Assembly (NCBI RefSeq): GCF_009829075.1
Contig: NZ_WUQZ01000002.1
Span: 211,959 to 275,958 of the forward strand
Origin: Sphingobacterium composti
Lineage (GTDB): Bacteria; Bacteroidota; Bacteroidia; Sphingobacteriales; Sphingobacteriaceae
DNA: 64,000 nucleotides
Direction of reading: 5' to 3'
Below, piece by piece: positions 51,897 to 61,525 of this stretch. Position 1 is the stretch's first letter. Each line of letters opens with the position of its first letter. Position numbers and translations under genes: made by a program. The notes below the pieces were generated by a model. It ran no database searches and was not told where the DNA came from. It saw only the letters and a program-made list of their open reading frames with translations.

Positions 51897-53077
51897 GTAA
51901 ATATCAAGTAGATAGCAAAGGATATTATGGTCCATTCGGCGGAGCTTACATCCCTGAGATGTTGTATCCAAATGTTGAAGAATTGCAAAATCAATATCTG
52001 CAGATTATGGATGCCCCTTCTTTCAAAGAAGAGTTTGAGCAATTACTAAAAGATTATGTCGGCAGACCTTCACCATTATATCACGCGAAGCGTTTGTCGG
52101 AACGCTATGGCGCTACTATCTTCTTGAAAAGAGAGGATTTGAACCATACTGGCGCACACAAAATCAACAATACCATTGGACAGATTTTGCTAGCACAACG
52201 CCTAGGTAAAAAACGTATTATCGCTGAAACTGGAGCTGGACAACACGGTGTGGCAACAGCGACAGTATGTGCGTTGAAAGGTTTGGAATGTGTGGTGTAC
52301 ATGGGTGAAATCGACATTCAGCGCCAAGCACCAAACGTGGCACGTATGAAGATGATGGGTGCGACGGTAGTTCCTGCGACTTCGGGTAGTAAAACATTGA
52401 AAGATGCTACAAACGAAGCGTTACGCGATTGGATCAACAATCCCGTAGATACGCATTATATCATTGGTTCGGTAGTGGGACCGCATCCGTATCCCGATAT
52501 GGTTGCTCGTTTTCAATCTATTATTTCTTTCGAAACAAGAAAACAACTCTTAGAAAAGACTGGAAAAGAAACACCTGATATCGTGATGGCATGTGTAGGT
52601 GGTGGTTCAAATGCAGCGGGTATGTTTTATCATTTCTTGGATGAAGAAGGCGTAAAAATCGTTGCTGTTGAAGCCGCTGGTCATGGTGTGGATTCTGGGG
52701 AATCTGCAGCTACGACAGCTCTAGGAAAAGAAGGAGTTTTACACGGATCACGTCAGATATTGATGCAAACAGAAGATGGTCAAGTTATTGAGCCTTATTC
52801 AATTTCTGCTGGATTAGATTATCCTGGAATTGGCCCTCAACATGCTTGGTTGTTTAAATCAGGTCGAGGTGAGTATGTTTCGGCGACAGATGATGAAGCA
52901 ATGCAAGCTGGACTACGCTTGACAAAATTGGAAGGTATTATTCCTGCTATTGAAAGTTCGCACGCGTTAGCGCATTTGGAAAAAATGAATTTCAAAGGTG
53001 ATGAAACTGTTGTGATTTGTCTATCTGGACGCGGAGACAAGGATTTAGATAATTATATGAAGTATTTCAATTTATAA
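51893..53077 (+). CDS. trpB: Tryptophan synthase beta chain
   Basis: PLP enzyme joining indole and serine. 394 residues. The PLP lysine is Lys90 in [10 protein letters not shown]; also visible are [12 protein letters not shown], the phosphate-binding [10 protein letters not shown] and SGRGDKD at the C-terminus. This is the TrpB1 type, working with TrpA. It overlaps trpF by 4 nt and is followed by trpA after 2 bp. Confidence 0.98.
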   Translation: MSKYQVDSKGYYGPFGGAYIPEMLYPNVEELQNQYLQIMDAPSFKEEFEQLLKDYVGRPSPLYHAKRLSERYGATIFLKREDLNHTGAHKINNTIGQILLAQRLGKKRIIAETGAGQHGVATATVCALKGLECVVYMGEIDIQRQAPNVARMKMMGATVVPATSGSKTLKDATNEALRDWINNPVDTHYIIGSVVGPHPYPDMVARFQSIISFETRKQLLEKTGKETPDIVMACVGGGSNAAGMFYHFLDEEGVKIVAVEAAGHGVDSGESAATTALGKEGVLHGSRQILMQTEDGQVIEPYSISAGLDYPGIGPQHAWLFKSGRGEYVSATDDEAMQAGLRLTKLEGIIPAIESSHALAHLEKMNFKGDETVVICLSGRGDKDLDNYMKYFNL

Positions 53078-53079
53078 TC

Positions 53080-53835
53080 ATGCAATTAACAAAACATTCA
53101 AACGGATTGTTATCTATATATTTTACTGCAGGATACCCAACTTTGGAAAGTACCGTGCAGATTGCCAAAACTCTGGAAGAAGCTGGCGCAGATTTCCTAG
53201 AAATTGGATTTCCGTATTCTGACCCAGTAGCCGATGGTCCAACCATCCAACATGCTTCTGAAGAAGCGTTGAAAAATGGCATGACGCTAAAAATTCTTTT
53301 CGAGCAATTGAAAGATTTACGCAAACATGTGTCTATTCCTGTGTATTTAATGGGGTATGTAAACCCTGTATTGCAATATGGCGTGGAAAATTTCTGTAAA
53401 GCGTGTAAGGAAGTTGGCGTAAACGGAACGATTATTCCTGATTTGCCGATGTATGAGTACGAAGAATTGTACCAAACGGTTTTCGAAGAATATGGCATCA
53501 GCAATATTTTCTTAGTGACACCTCAAACATCGGAACAACGTATTCGCAAAATCGATGATTTGTCTACCAATTTCATTTATTTACTTTCGTCGAATGCGAC
53601 AACTGGTAAAAACCTAGAAGTAAAAGATCAAGCTGAAGCGTATTTCAAACGCATAAAAGATATGGATTTGAAAAATCCATTTATTATTGGTTTTGGTATT
53701 TCAAATAAAGAAACCTTCCAAAAAGCTACCACTTACGCTAACGGCGCAATTGTCGGAACTGCTTTTGTTAAACTTCTAGCCGAAGAAAATTATTTAGATA
53801 AAATTCATGGTTTTATAAAAAGTATTAAAGGGTAA
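53080..53835 (+). CDS. trpA: Tryptophan synthase alpha chain
   Basis: Cleaves indole-3-glycerol phosphate to indole, which tunnels to TrpB. 251 residues, TIM barrel. The catalytic residues fall in FLEIGFPYSDPVADGPTIQ (Glu and Asp), with IPDLPMYE and GFGISNKETF for phosphate binding. It is the last gene of the trpD-F-B-A unit and is followed by a strong hairpin at 53874. Confidence 0.97.
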   Translation: MQLTKHSNGLLSIYFTAGYPTLESTVQIAKTLEEAGADFLEIGFPYSDPVADGPTIQHASEEALKNGMTLKILFEQLKDLRKHVSIPVYLMGYVNPVLQYGVENFCKACKEVGVNGTIIPDLPMYEYEELYQTVFEEYGISNIFLVTPQTSEQRIRKIDDLSTNFIYLLSSNATTGKNLEVKDQAEAYFKRIKDMDLKNPFIIGFGISNKETFQKATTYANGAIVGTAFVKLLAEENYLDKIHGFIKSIKG

Positions 53836-53873
53836 TAAAAAAACAGTTTATTACTACTAAGTTAAACCTACTT

Positions 53874-53913
53874 AAAAGGATCAAGTCAAATTTTTTAATT
53901 GATCCTTTTTTTA
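53874..53913 (+). terminator. Terminator of the trp operon
   Basis: 11-bp stem, AAAAGGATCAA (53874-53884) with TTGATCCTTTT (53899-53909), 14-nt loop, T run to 53912. Confidence 0.82.
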
Positions 53914-53930
53914 TTAAACCTTTTATAATT

Positions 53931-54754
53931 ATGAAATATTTATTTACAATAGTCTTCATTGCTTTTATCAGCAATAATTCTCTTGGACAACAAGTCTTCA
54001 ATTTTAAAACTAAATTTGACAATGCAATTCCAGTCTTGAATCTTGGTACTTTCCATATGGGGAATACATCAGATGCAAGCAAAGTTGAATTTGATGAAAA
54101 TGACCAAAATAATATCAAACAAATTCATGAAATTGCCAAGCAAATTGCTGCCTTTAAACCAACAATTATAATGGTCGAGCAAGAGCCTAGATTTAATCCT
54201 ACTTTAAAAGAAAAATACAATACTTATTTAAAAAACCCCAAACATAACTTTAATAATCCATCAGAAATTGAGCTCTTAGCTTTTGAAGTAGGTAGATTGA
54301 GTAATTCGCAAAAGATTTATGGAATAGATTACAAACTAGATTATTTTTATTCCATAGCCAATTACTTAAAGAATCAACAAGACTCTTTAACGTTGAAAAA
54401 ATACAATGCGTTAGTAAACGAAAATTTATCTTTAAATAACATTAATCCAAATAACAAGAATGTTAAAGAACTCTTGTATTTAAATAATCAACCAGAATAT
54501 TTAGACTTTTTAATAAATATTAATGCTGATTTGCTGACAACCATATCAGTCAGTAATTATAAAATTGGTGCTGACAAGCATCAAAATTTTATAACAGAAA
54601 TTTAATGATGTTCGCAAATATGAATAATATTGCTGTTAATAAAGATGATAGAATTTTTGTTTTAATGGGAGCTACGCATACCGCATTTTTTAAAGATTTT
54701 TTAAGGCGTTCACCAAAATACAAAGAAGTAAGTGTTTTTGAGTATCTCAAATAA
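53931..54754 (+). pseudogene. Frameshifted exported protein of the DUF5694 (TraB-like) type
   Basis: Frame 1 from ATG 53931 gives a signal peptide (MKYLFTIVFIAFISNNSLGQ), then IPVLNLGTFHMGNTSDASKV and PTIIMVEQEPRF, and ends prematurely at TAA 54603-54605 after GADKHQNFITEI. The frame with codons starting at 54584 and ending at TAA 54752-54754 continues the family sequence: KFYNRNLMMFANMNNIAVN and FVLMGATHTAFFKDFLRRSP, ending in VFEYLK. One missing base in the AAAATTTT run at 54583-54590 explains the shift. Repaired length is about 273 residues, as expected for the family. Function unknown; a single homopolymer lesion could also be an assembly error. Confidence 0.75.
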
Positions 54755-54761
54755 TAATGAC

Positions 54762-54790
54762 AAATAAGCCGAGAAATTCTCAGCTTATTT
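54762..54790. terminator. Hairpin between convergent genes
   Basis: AAATAAGC (54762-54769) with GCTTATTT (54783-54790), extended inward by GAG/CTC. The single mismatch becomes a G-U pair in minus-strand RNA. Confidence 0.65.
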
Positions 54791-54794
54791 GTTC

Positions 54795-55868
54795 CTATTG
54801 ATCTCTATTTTCACTTTCCTCTTCTTTACCTTCTTCGATTAATTCCTCAACTTCTTTCTTTTCTTCTATATCCAATGTTTTAACATCGTCTTCTTGGTCA
54901 TCATTATTTTTATCGATATAGAATGTACAACACATCGGAAAATGATCGGAACCTATTGACGGTAAAATCTTCAAGTCATCAATAAAAACATCTGGGCTGT
55001 GGTACAATAAATCCAAAGGAATACGGAAAAACCAATAATTCGCATGAAAAGTAGCTAGATATCCGCGACCGTATCGTGCATCAATTAAGCCACTTGCTTT
55101 TTTGAATAAAATAGAAACTCGCGACCAAGCAACTGTATTAAAATCTCCAGTGATTACAACAGGTAGTGAATGTTTCTTCGCACGTTTAGCTACGCTTAAT
55201 AAATCACCATCCCGTTCTTTGGAAGTTTCTTCTTCAGTCGGACTTGGTGGTGGTGGATGCACACCAAAAAAAATAAACCGATAACCATCCTCTGTTTCTA
55301 ACTCAGCTTCTATACTTGGCAAATCATCTGAAACAAAATAATGTACTTTGATGTCATGCACTTTCAGCTTAGTATAAAAATGCATACCATAGGTGTTTTC
55401 TAAGGCGATTTCCTTGAAATTGGTGTATTCATCTTTTAATTCTTGAAATGCATTTTCCCAGTCTTTATTACTTTCCATTGTGAGAAAGACATCAGGTTGT
55501 TCTCTGCGTATCATGTCGACCAATCGATGATATTCATTATTAAATTGGTAGACATTTACAGAAATTATCTTTACATTTTTTGAGTGCTCGGCTGATACTT
55601 CGTACTTATTGTTGCGCCAAAATTTAGTGAATCGTATAAAAATATAGCAATTGTATGCAATACATATTAGCAACGCGAATAGAATAAAAATGGGGTAAGA
55701 AACATCCTTCCAGCAAATAATAGTTGCTATCAAAGTGAGTAATTGTAAAAACAACAATTGTGGACGTACAAAATCAGGAACACGAAATACCCAATGCTGA
55801 TTTCGAATAAATGGTAAAATACTAAGTATGACTATTATTGATGTAACAACCCAAATTGTAGAATTCAT
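54795..55868 (-). CDS. Membrane-anchored endonuclease/exonuclease/phosphatase (EEP) family protein
   Basis: 357 residues. Three hydrophobic segments at the N-terminus (about 3-20, 32-50 and 54-75) anchor an EEP domain (about 95-325). The catalytic pattern is visible: Glu in FLTMESNKDWE, the GDFN motif in VITGDFNTVAWSR, and the terminal GSDHFPMCC. A highly acidic tail follows (KKEVEELIEEGKEEESE). Such proteins may act on nucleic acids, phospholipids or sugar phosphates; the substrate cannot be predicted. Confidence 0.88.
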   Translation of the reverse strand: MNSTIWVVTSIIVILSILPFIRNQHWVFRVPDFVRPQLLFLQLLTLIATIICWKDVSYPIFILFALLICIAYNCYIFIRFTKFWRNNKYEVSAEHSKNVKIISVNVYQFNNEYHRLVDMIRREQPDVFLTMESNKDWENAFQELKDEYTNFKEIALENTYGMHFYTKLKVHDIKVHYFVSDDLPSIEAELETEDGYRFIFFGVHPPPPSPTEEETSKERDGDLLSVAKRAKKHSLPVVITGDFNTVAWSRVSILFKKASGLIDARYGRGYLATFHANYWFFRIPLDLLYHSPDVFIDDLKILPSIGSDHFPMCCTFYIDKNNDDQEDDVKTLDIEEKKEVEELIEEGKEEESENRDQ

Positions 55869-55949
55869 ATAGGAAACTTAAAAATGTATTACTTGCTGAT
55901 TTTATACAATGTATCTTATTCTCCGAAACTATCTTTCACTATGCAAAGA

Positions 55950-56450
55950 TTAATCCAAACATTTTTCAAAAGCCATACGCGCTGAATCTCTAATTATCAC
56001 GTCACCACAATATTGATAACCTAATTTTTCTAAAATTCGCAACATGGCCATATTGTCAAAGTTAGTATCTACTCTAATACTAAAGATGTTTCTTGATTTT
56101 ACTAAAGTCTCTATATGATGAAATAGTTGCGTGGCAATGCCCATACCTTTGGCGCGTGCCGCAGCCGCAACGCGATGAACGACCACATAATCTCGCTCCG
56201 TAAGCCATTTGCCTGTAATAGTTGCGTAATCTGGATCATCTTCAAAAATCACCGCTCCGTATGCCAATACCCCCTTTTCATCAGCTAACACATAAGCCCA
56301 CCCCTTAGCAATATCATGATGAATGGTATCAGGATTTGGGTATCCATCTTGCCATTGCTTACTGCCATCTTGTTTTCGTCGCTCTATTGCGTATTGAAGA
56401 ATTTCCCAAATTTCTTCCACTTCAGATTCTAATGCTTTCCTAAATTCCAT
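55950..56450 (-). CDS. GNAT-family N-acetyltransferase
   Basis: 166 residues, a single GNAT domain. The acetyl-CoA motif A is VHRVAAAARAKGMGIATQLF (R-x-x-G-x-G/A pattern), and motif B is in SIRVDTNFDNMAMLRILEKLGY. The acceptor cannot be predicted; the RVDT-N--M--IL-K-GY pattern is shared with many small-molecule acetyltransferases. It stands alone, minus strand, divergent from asnS. Confidence 0.88.
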   Translation of the reverse strand: MEFRKALESEVEEIWEILQYAIERRKQDGSKQWQDGYPNPDTIHHDIAKGWAYVLADEKGVLAYGAVIFEDDPDYATITGKWLTERDYVVVHRVAAAARAKGMGIATQLFHHIETLVKSRNIFSIRVDTNFDNMAMLRILEKLGYQYCGDVIIRDSARMAFEKCLD

Positions 56451-56557
56451 GGTAGATTTTTATCAATTAAATTTTCCTGTTTTCTCCTGCTTTGAAGTTA
56501 ATTAAAAGTTATTTGAGAACAACGAAAATTAACCTTTTATTACACGATGGAATAGCG

Positions 56558-56565
56558 TATTTTTG
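56558..56565 (+). promoter_or_regulatory. asnS -7 promoter box
   Basis: TATTTTTG fits TAnnTTTG, 41 bp before the asnS ATG. No -33 TTG at normal spacing. Confidence 0.45.
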
Positions 56566-56606
56566 TAACTCTAAAAATAGCATTATAAAATTCCTAATAC
56601 ATAAAA

Positions 56607-58052
56607 ATGGAACATACACGAATTAAAGAATTATTAAAATCCGAAGAATTTGGAAAAGAGGTTATCGTAAAAGGCTGGGTTAGAACTTTTCGTAATAATC
56701 AATTTATAGCGATTAACGATGGTTCTTCAATTAATAATATCCAGGCTGTAGTAGATTTTGAAAATACTCCAGAAGATATCTTAAAAAGAATCACTACAGG
56801 TGCTGCAGTTCGTGTAAAAGGAAACTTGGTAGAGTCACAAGGTAAAGGGCAACGTGTAGAAGTAAAAGCTACAGAAGTGTCAATTATTGGTGATTCAGAT
56901 CCTGAAAAATACCCATTACAACCTAAGAAACACAGCTTAGAATTCTTACGCGAAATCGCACATTTGCGTGTTCGCACCGGAACTTTCAACGCGATTTTCA
57001 AAGTACGCAATGCCTTGTCATTTGCTATTCACAAATTTTTCCAAGAGCGTGATTTCTTATATTTCCACTCCCCTATTATTACGGGTTCGGATGCCGAAGG
57101 TGCTGGTGAAATGTTCAGAGTAACAACTTTAGATCCTATTAATCCACCGTTGACAGAAGATGGTAAAGTAGATTTCAAAGAAGATTTCTTTGGCAAATCA
57201 ACAAACTTAACCGTTTCTGGTCAATTAGAAGGTGAATTAGCCGCTTTAGCATTTGGAAATATCTATACATTCGGACCTACTTTTCGTGCTGAAAACTCCA
57301 ATACTACGCGTCACTTAGCTGAGTTCTGGATGATTGAACCAGAAATGGCGTTCTACGAGTTGGAAGATAATATGGACTTAGCAGAAGATTTGTTAAAATA
57401 TGTTATCAAATATGCTTTAGATACTTGTCCAGAAGAAATCGAGTTCTTGAAAAACCGTTTATTGGATGAAGAGAAATCAAAACCTCAAGCCGAACGTTCG
57501 GAATTGAACTTAGTGGAGAAGTTAAACTTCGTATTGGAAAACAACTTCGAGCGATTAACTTATACAGAAGCTATTGATATTTTGAAAGCCTCTAAACCAA
57601 ATCAAAAGAAACAATTCAAGTATTTGATTGAAGGTTGGGGAGCAGACTTGCAATCTGAACATGAAAGATATTTGGTAGAGAAACATTTCAAAAAACCAGT
57701 TATTCTAACGGATTATCCACGTGAGATAAAGTCATTCTACATGAAACAAAATGAAGTAGATGCACAAGGTCGTCATACGGTACGTGCGATGGACATTTTG
57801 TTCCCAGGTATTGGCGAAATGGTTGGTGGCTCTCAACGTGAAGAAAACTTAGAAAAACTATTGGCTCGTATGGCTGAGGTTGGAATCGAGCCAGAAGAAA
57901 TCGAATGGTTCTTAGACACACGCCGTTTTGGTTCGGTACCACATTCTGGTTTTGGTGTCGGATTTGAGCGTTTGGTGTTGTTTACAACAGGTATGACGAA
58001 TATTAGAGACGTGATTCCTTTCCCACGTACACCGAAAAACGCCGAGTTTTAA
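56607..58052 (+). CDS. asnS: Asparaginyl-tRNA synthetase
   Basis: Class IIb synthetase. 481 residues (E. coli 466). N-terminal OB-fold anticodon-binding domain (about 15-105), then motif 2 in [22 protein letters not shown] and motif 3 in [21 protein letters not shown], ending [11 protein letters not shown]. The family hallmark [12 protein letters not shown] is present. AspS is excluded by these Asn-specific motifs. Direct charging of tRNA-Asn is implied. Confidence 0.97.
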   Translation: MEHTRIKELLKSEEFGKEVIVKGWVRTFRNNQFIAINDGSSINNIQAVVDFENTPEDILKRITTGAAVRVKGNLVESQGKGQRVEVKATEVSIIGDSDPEKYPLQPKKHSLEFLREIAHLRVRTGTFNAIFKVRNALSFAIHKFFQERDFLYFHSPIITGSDAEGAGEMFRVTTLDPINPPLTEDGKVDFKEDFFGKSTNLTVSGQLEGELAALAFGNIYTFGPTFRAENSNTTRHLAEFWMIEPEMAFYELEDNMDLAEDLLKYVIKYALDTCPEEIEFLKNRLLDEEKSKPQAERSELNLVEKLNFVLENNFERLTYTEAIDILKASKPNQKKQFKYLIEGWGADLQSEHERYLVEKHFKKPVILTDYPREIKSFYMKQNEVDAQGRHTVRAMDILFPGIGEMVGGSQREENLEKLLARMAEVGIEPEEIEWFLDTRRFGSVPHSGFGVGFERLVLFTTGMTNIRDVIPFPRTPKNAEF

Positions 58053-58069
58053 AAAAGAACATTATACAG

Positions 58070-58101
58070 AGAGAGTTGTTATTATAGCAACTCTTTTTTT
58101 A
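58070..58101 (+). terminator. Terminator after asnS
   Basis: AGAGTTG (58072-58078) with CAACTCT (58088-58094), 9-nt loop, then T6. Confidence 0.75.
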
Positions 58102-58153
58102 TAATTGTAAAATAGGATTTTTACTTTTAATTTTAACTTTTTTACTTTAGTAC

Positions 58154-58774
58154 ATGCTTGTAAAAATATATAACGATAATCCGAATCCAAAAGCCATTGA
58201 ACAGGCTGTTGAAGTACTCAAAAAAGGTGGAGTAATCATTTACCCTACCGATACGGTTTATGGTATTGGATGTGATATTACGAATCAGAAAGCTATAGAA
58301 AAGGTTTGTCAAATAAGAGGTTTAAAACCTGATAAAGCTAATTTGTCTTTTATCTGTTATGACCTTACAGACATTTCACAATATACAAAACCATTTGATA
58401 CGACAGTTTTTAGGGTATTAAAAAAGGCTTTACCTGGACCTTTTACTTTTATCTTCAATGCAAGTGGGCAAGTTCCAAAGTTATTGAGTTCTAAAAAGAA
58501 AACTGTTGGTATTCGTGTTCCGGACAACAATATTGTTCGCGAGATCGTCAAACAATTAGGAAATCCAATTGTCACAGCATCAATTCATGACGAAGATGAA
58601 ATCATTGAATACTCTACAGACCCAGAATTGATTTACGAAAAATATCAAGAAAGCGTGGATTTAGTAATTGATGGTGGTTATGGAGGCAATGTCGCTTCTA
58701 CCGTTGTGGATGTCACCAACGGTGACTTTGAAGTAATCCGTGAAGGAAAAGGTGATTTAGATCAATATTTATAA
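58154..58774 (+). CDS. YciO/TsaC (Sua5-YrdC) family protein
   Basis: 206 residues, a single YrdC domain without the C-terminal Sua5 extension. KKGGVIIYPTDTVYGIGCDI forms the nucleotide-binding groove, and ALPGPFTFIFNASGQVPK with KTVGIRVPDNNIV completes the family pattern. TsaC makes threonylcarbamoyl-AMP for t6A37 of tRNA. Length and the LPGPFTFIFN form resemble E. coli YciO, whose role differs, so I do not claim t6A synthesis. It lies after asnS and is convergent with the FemAB-like gene. Confidence 0.85.
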   Translation: MLVKIYNDNPNPKAIEQAVEVLKKGGVIIYPTDTVYGIGCDITNQKAIEKVCQIRGLKPDKANLSFICYDLTDISQYTKPFDTTVFRVLKKALPGPFTFIFNASGQVPKLLSSKKKTVGIRVPDNNIVREIVKQLGNPIVTASIHDEDEIIEYSTDPELIYEKYQESVDLVIDGGYGGNVASTVVDVTNGDFEVIREGKGDLDQYL

Positions 58775-58777
58775 AGA

Positions 58778-58818
58778 AAAATGGCTTGTAGAATTGTAGA
58801 CTGCAAGCCATTTTCTTT
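58778..58818. terminator. Bidirectional terminator
   Basis: AAAATGGCTTG (58778-58788) with CAAGCCATTTT (58804-58814), 11-bp stem extended by an inner AG/CT pair. It separates the convergent YciO-like and FemAB-like genes. Confidence 0.8.
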
Positions 58819-59938
58819 ATATGTGATAACTTTGATTTTGAAATTCCATAGCCGAATAATATTCGTATTTACGCTTATCTAGCGGGTAATCCCAACACCC
58901 CATTCGATGAAATATCTGGCCTCCAAAGCCAGACTTAAACCGATACAATCCATACATAGGATGTGCAGGGTCTGCATCTGGCGAAATGCCAAAAAAGTCG
59001 TATTCTGTACAACCTTTTTCTCTTGCTACTTGCATAGCTTTCCATTGCAACGCATACGTTCCCATATAGTTGCGGTTCTCTGTCGAAGAGGCTCCATATA
59101 AATATGTCGCTCTATTTGCAGAAATTACTAGAAACATAGCTGCCAATGGTTCATCTTCCATATAGGCCACTAGCATATACACATCAGCAGGAGAATCCGA
59201 ATTATTAGCCCTTGCAGAAAGAACTATTTTGAAATAGTTAATATCATGCAGAAAGAAATTGTTGCGTTTAGCCGTTTGCCTATAAAGTTCATACCAAATT
59301 TCCAAACTTTCTAATCCCAGAGATTCAATTCGCACACCCTTACGTCTAGCCAAATTAATGTTATATCGGGTTTTTGATTTCATATTACCCAACAATATAT
59401 CATCACTTTCACGCAAATTCATAAATATGGTATTCGATGGTAGAATATCAGTATTAGCTTTCCTTAAATTTCCAAATTCTGTATTAAAATTAACGCGCAT
59501 TTCTTGCACTCTTTTAGAAGGAAGTCCAATCCAATTTCCGTGCAAATCATAGCAATCGTCTTCATTTGCCCACTGTGATTGCCACGACAAATCATAACGA
59601 ATCATAATGCAACTTTTAGGTAGATAATGACGAAGCGCTTCGGAAAGCTGCTCTAAAAAATAGCCTTGTTGTTCTTCTGAAGGTTCAGTTTCAGGACCAT
59701 AAGGCACATAAGCGATACAATTCTCCTTATCCAAATATTGAAGCATAATGAGAAAATCACCAACAACGAATACTTCATCCGATTCCTGACAATATATATC
59801 CTCTGCCTTTGTTCTAAAATTATAGGCTAAAGAATCTATTCCCTGTAGTTTCTTGACAGCTGACCAATAGGCGGTCTGTTGAATTATACCCGTTTTATAA
59901 AGATGACTATTGTCCTTTTGTTCCAAATTAGCAATCAT
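58817..59938 (-). CDS. FemAB/FemX-like aminoacyltransferase (peptidoglycan bridge family)
   Basis: 373 residues, two tandem GNAT-like folds. The first (about 15-190) contains VPYGPETEPSEEQ; the second (about 190-345) contains MKSKTRYNINLARRKGV, the FemAB signature, and ALQWKAMQVAREKGCTEYDFFGI. Conserved YRFKSGFGG lies at the end. In Gram-positive bacteria FemX transfers amino acids from aminoacyl-tRNA to lipid II. Gram-negative Bacteroidota usually have direct cross-links, so the acceptor here is uncertain. No cell-wall gene is adjacent. Confidence 0.82.
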   Translation of the reverse strand: MIANLEQKDNSHLYKTGIIQQTAYWSAVKKLQGIDSLAYNFRTKAEDIYCQESDEVFVVGDFLIMLQYLDKENCIAYVPYGPETEPSEEQQGYFLEQLSEALRHYLPKSCIMIRYDLSWQSQWANEDDCYDLHGNWIGLPSKRVQEMRVNFNTEFGNLRKANTDILPSNTIFMNLRESDDILLGNMKSKTRYNINLARRKGVRIESLGLESLEIWYELYRQTAKRNNFFLHDINYFKIVLSARANNSDSPADVYMLVAYMEDEPLAAMFLVISANRATYLYGASSTENRNYMGTYALQWKAMQVAREKGCTEYDFFGISPDADPAHPMYGLYRFKSGFGGQIFHRMGCWDYPLDKRKYEYYSAMEFQNQSYHI

Positions 59939-60082
59939 GATAAATCACTTATTTTCAATATTTTAATAAAATTACAAATGGCACAAACATAGGAAATATA
60001 TGCACACTAAAACAGCCCTAATTGTCATAATCGAGCAACAAGAGAATATTAGAAGTGTTCTAAATAATTATTTTAATGTTGA

Positions 60083-60976
60083 TTATGATATTGTTTTAGA
60101 TTTTCTTTGCAGATAAGCTACATTAAAAACAATAACCGCCAAAAAGATTAAGCCATAAGCTAATCCTTGCAAAAGCGTAATATCTTCTTTAAAGTAAAAT
60201 ACAGCCAACAAGAAAGAAATAATCGGATTAATATATAATAATACGCCAACAACCGATGAATCCAAACCTTTCAGTGCGTACATATTCAAGAATAAGGGTA
60301 TAATGGTAAAAAATACGGCAATCAACAACACGTACTGATAAAATAGCATAGAATGCTCCACTAATTCACTAGCAGTCATTCCCAATGGAAGTAAAAACAT
60401 TGCACTAATCAGAATGTGAAGAGTCAATGTGAAAAACTTATCTAGCTTTGTACTGGCCTTCTGAACCACCAAATATATGGCATAAGAGAATGCTATCACA
60501 ACGCTATACAGCATATCCATAAAATGTCCATAAGACAATATCAAGCAACTTACCACAGACATACCTACCGCTATCCATTGCCCCATATTTAATCGCTCAT
60601 TCAAAAATAAACTCGCCAATACAGTGGTGAGAATTGGACAAATGAGATAAGCCAACGAAGTAGCATTTACACTCACCGCATTCAGCACATAGATATACAA
60701 ATACCAATTGAGAGCAAGTATTACAGCACTAAAAACTGTCGCTGAAATGATTTTTAAACGTTCTTTTGGGGCTAAAGAAACGATAATATTTATATTTTCC
60801 TTTGTAACCTTATATCGAAAAATAAAACTTATAAAGGCAATAATGATAGCAGCAAAAGCTATTCGATAAGTAAGTATATCAAGTGCTGCATAATCACTTA
60901 ATGGTCTAAGCACTAAACTGAAAACACCCCATATTATAAACGAAAATAGTGCAGCAGCGTAATATTTGAATTGCAT
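60083..60976 (-). CDS. EamA-family transporter (RarD-like)
   Basis: 297 residues, about ten transmembrane segments, two EamA repeats (1-145 and 150-290). It begins with AAALFSFIIWGVFSLVLRPLSDYAALDILTYR, which resembles the start of RarD (W-G--P---------LE-L--R). The ends of repeats 1 (LFLNERLNMGQWIAVGMSVV) and 2 (YFKEDITLLQGLAYGLIFLAV) are the classic EamA motif. Substrate unknown. Confidence 0.88.
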   Translation of the reverse strand: MQFKYYAAALFSFIIWGVFSLVLRPLSDYAALDILTYRIAFAAIIIAFISFIFRYKVTKENINIIVSLAPKERLKIISATVFSAVILALNWYLYIYVLNAVSVNATSLAYLICPILTTVLASLFLNERLNMGQWIAVGMSVVSCLILSYGHFMDMLYSVVIAFSYAIYLVVQKASTKLDKFFTLTLHILISAMFLLPLGMTASELVEHSMLFYQYVLLIAVFFTIIPLFLNMYALKGLDSSVVGVLLYINPIISFLLAVFYFKEDITLLQGLAYGLIFLAVIVFNVAYLQRKSKTIS

Positions 60977-61014
60977 GAAAGTAGGTTATTCAGAGTGGAT
61001 AAGAAAATGTGTTA

Positions 61015-61133
61015 ATGCCCTCTTGCCGAGCAGGCAATTACTTTTTTCTGAAAAAAGTAATCAAAACCTCGTCGCTGAAAAATTTTGCACAACGTTATAT
61101 CATTCCTTCCAATGCAAAATTTTATTAAGCGAC
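61015..61133. repeat. Intergenic element with nested inverted repeats
   Basis: Three inverted repeats are stacked between the EamA and DUF721 genes: TTGCC/GGCAA (61023-61037, 5-nt spacer), ATTACTTTTTT/AAAAAAGTAAT (61037-61061, 3-nt loop), and a long dyad with arms GTCGCT...AAAATTTTGCA (61071-61089) and TGCAAAATTTT...AGCGAC (61113-61133). A 37-codon open frame (61015-61128) covers them, but its reading is low complexity. It looks like a dispersed intergenic repeat unit. Confidence 0.5.
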
Positions 61134-61207
61134 ATTTGAAGAAGGAGAAGTGATTGCATTCATTTCAAATTTAAAAACTTTGATCTTAAAGAAGCCTTAT
61201 TATAAAG

Positions 61208-61525
61208 TTAAAGTATAACAAACTCTTCAACTATCACATGCCCGACATGTTCGTTGACACGACCGATAATTTGTCTACGGTTGATAGCTAATTCGTGTTT
61301 TACGACTGCAGATTCCACCTTCACGTACAGTTTCCTGTCTTTGATATAGATATGTTGCGTTCTTCTTGCGATGTATGGACCAATAATATCTTCCCAGAAA
61401 GTTACGACCGATGATTCCTCATATTTGCGACGCAAGCGGTATACTTCCAACCACTTTTCTACCGCTTGCTTCATGCTGATATCATCACGGGTCGGTATTT
61501 CATCCACTTTCTTCTTATATAACAT
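61208..61525 (-). CDS. DUF721 (DciA-like) protein
   Basis: 105 residues from ATG 61525, which has a good Shine-Dalgarno sequence (GGAGGA) inside the end of recF; the longer frame from 61636 lies within recF. It shows MKQAVEKWLEVYRL, SVVTFWEDIIGPYIARRTQHIYIKDRKLYVKVESAVVKHEL, the conserved W--I-G--IA--T------G-L-V-V-S--W--EL pattern of DUF721. In other phyla DciA proteins with this domain recruit replicative helicase. Overlap with recF by 11 nt supports a DNA replication/repair role; the helicase link is inference. Confidence 0.85.
   Translation of the reverse strand: MLYKKKVDEIPTRDDISMKQAVEKWLEVYRLRRKYEESSVVTFWEDIIGPYIARRTQHIYIKDRKLYVKVESAVVKHELAINRRQIIGRVNEHVGHVIVEEFVIL

Noticed and set aside
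61015..61128. 37-codon ORF in the EamA-DUF721 intergenic region
   Set aside because: It lies entirely over inverted repeats and its translation is low complexity; treated as repeat sequence rather than a gene.
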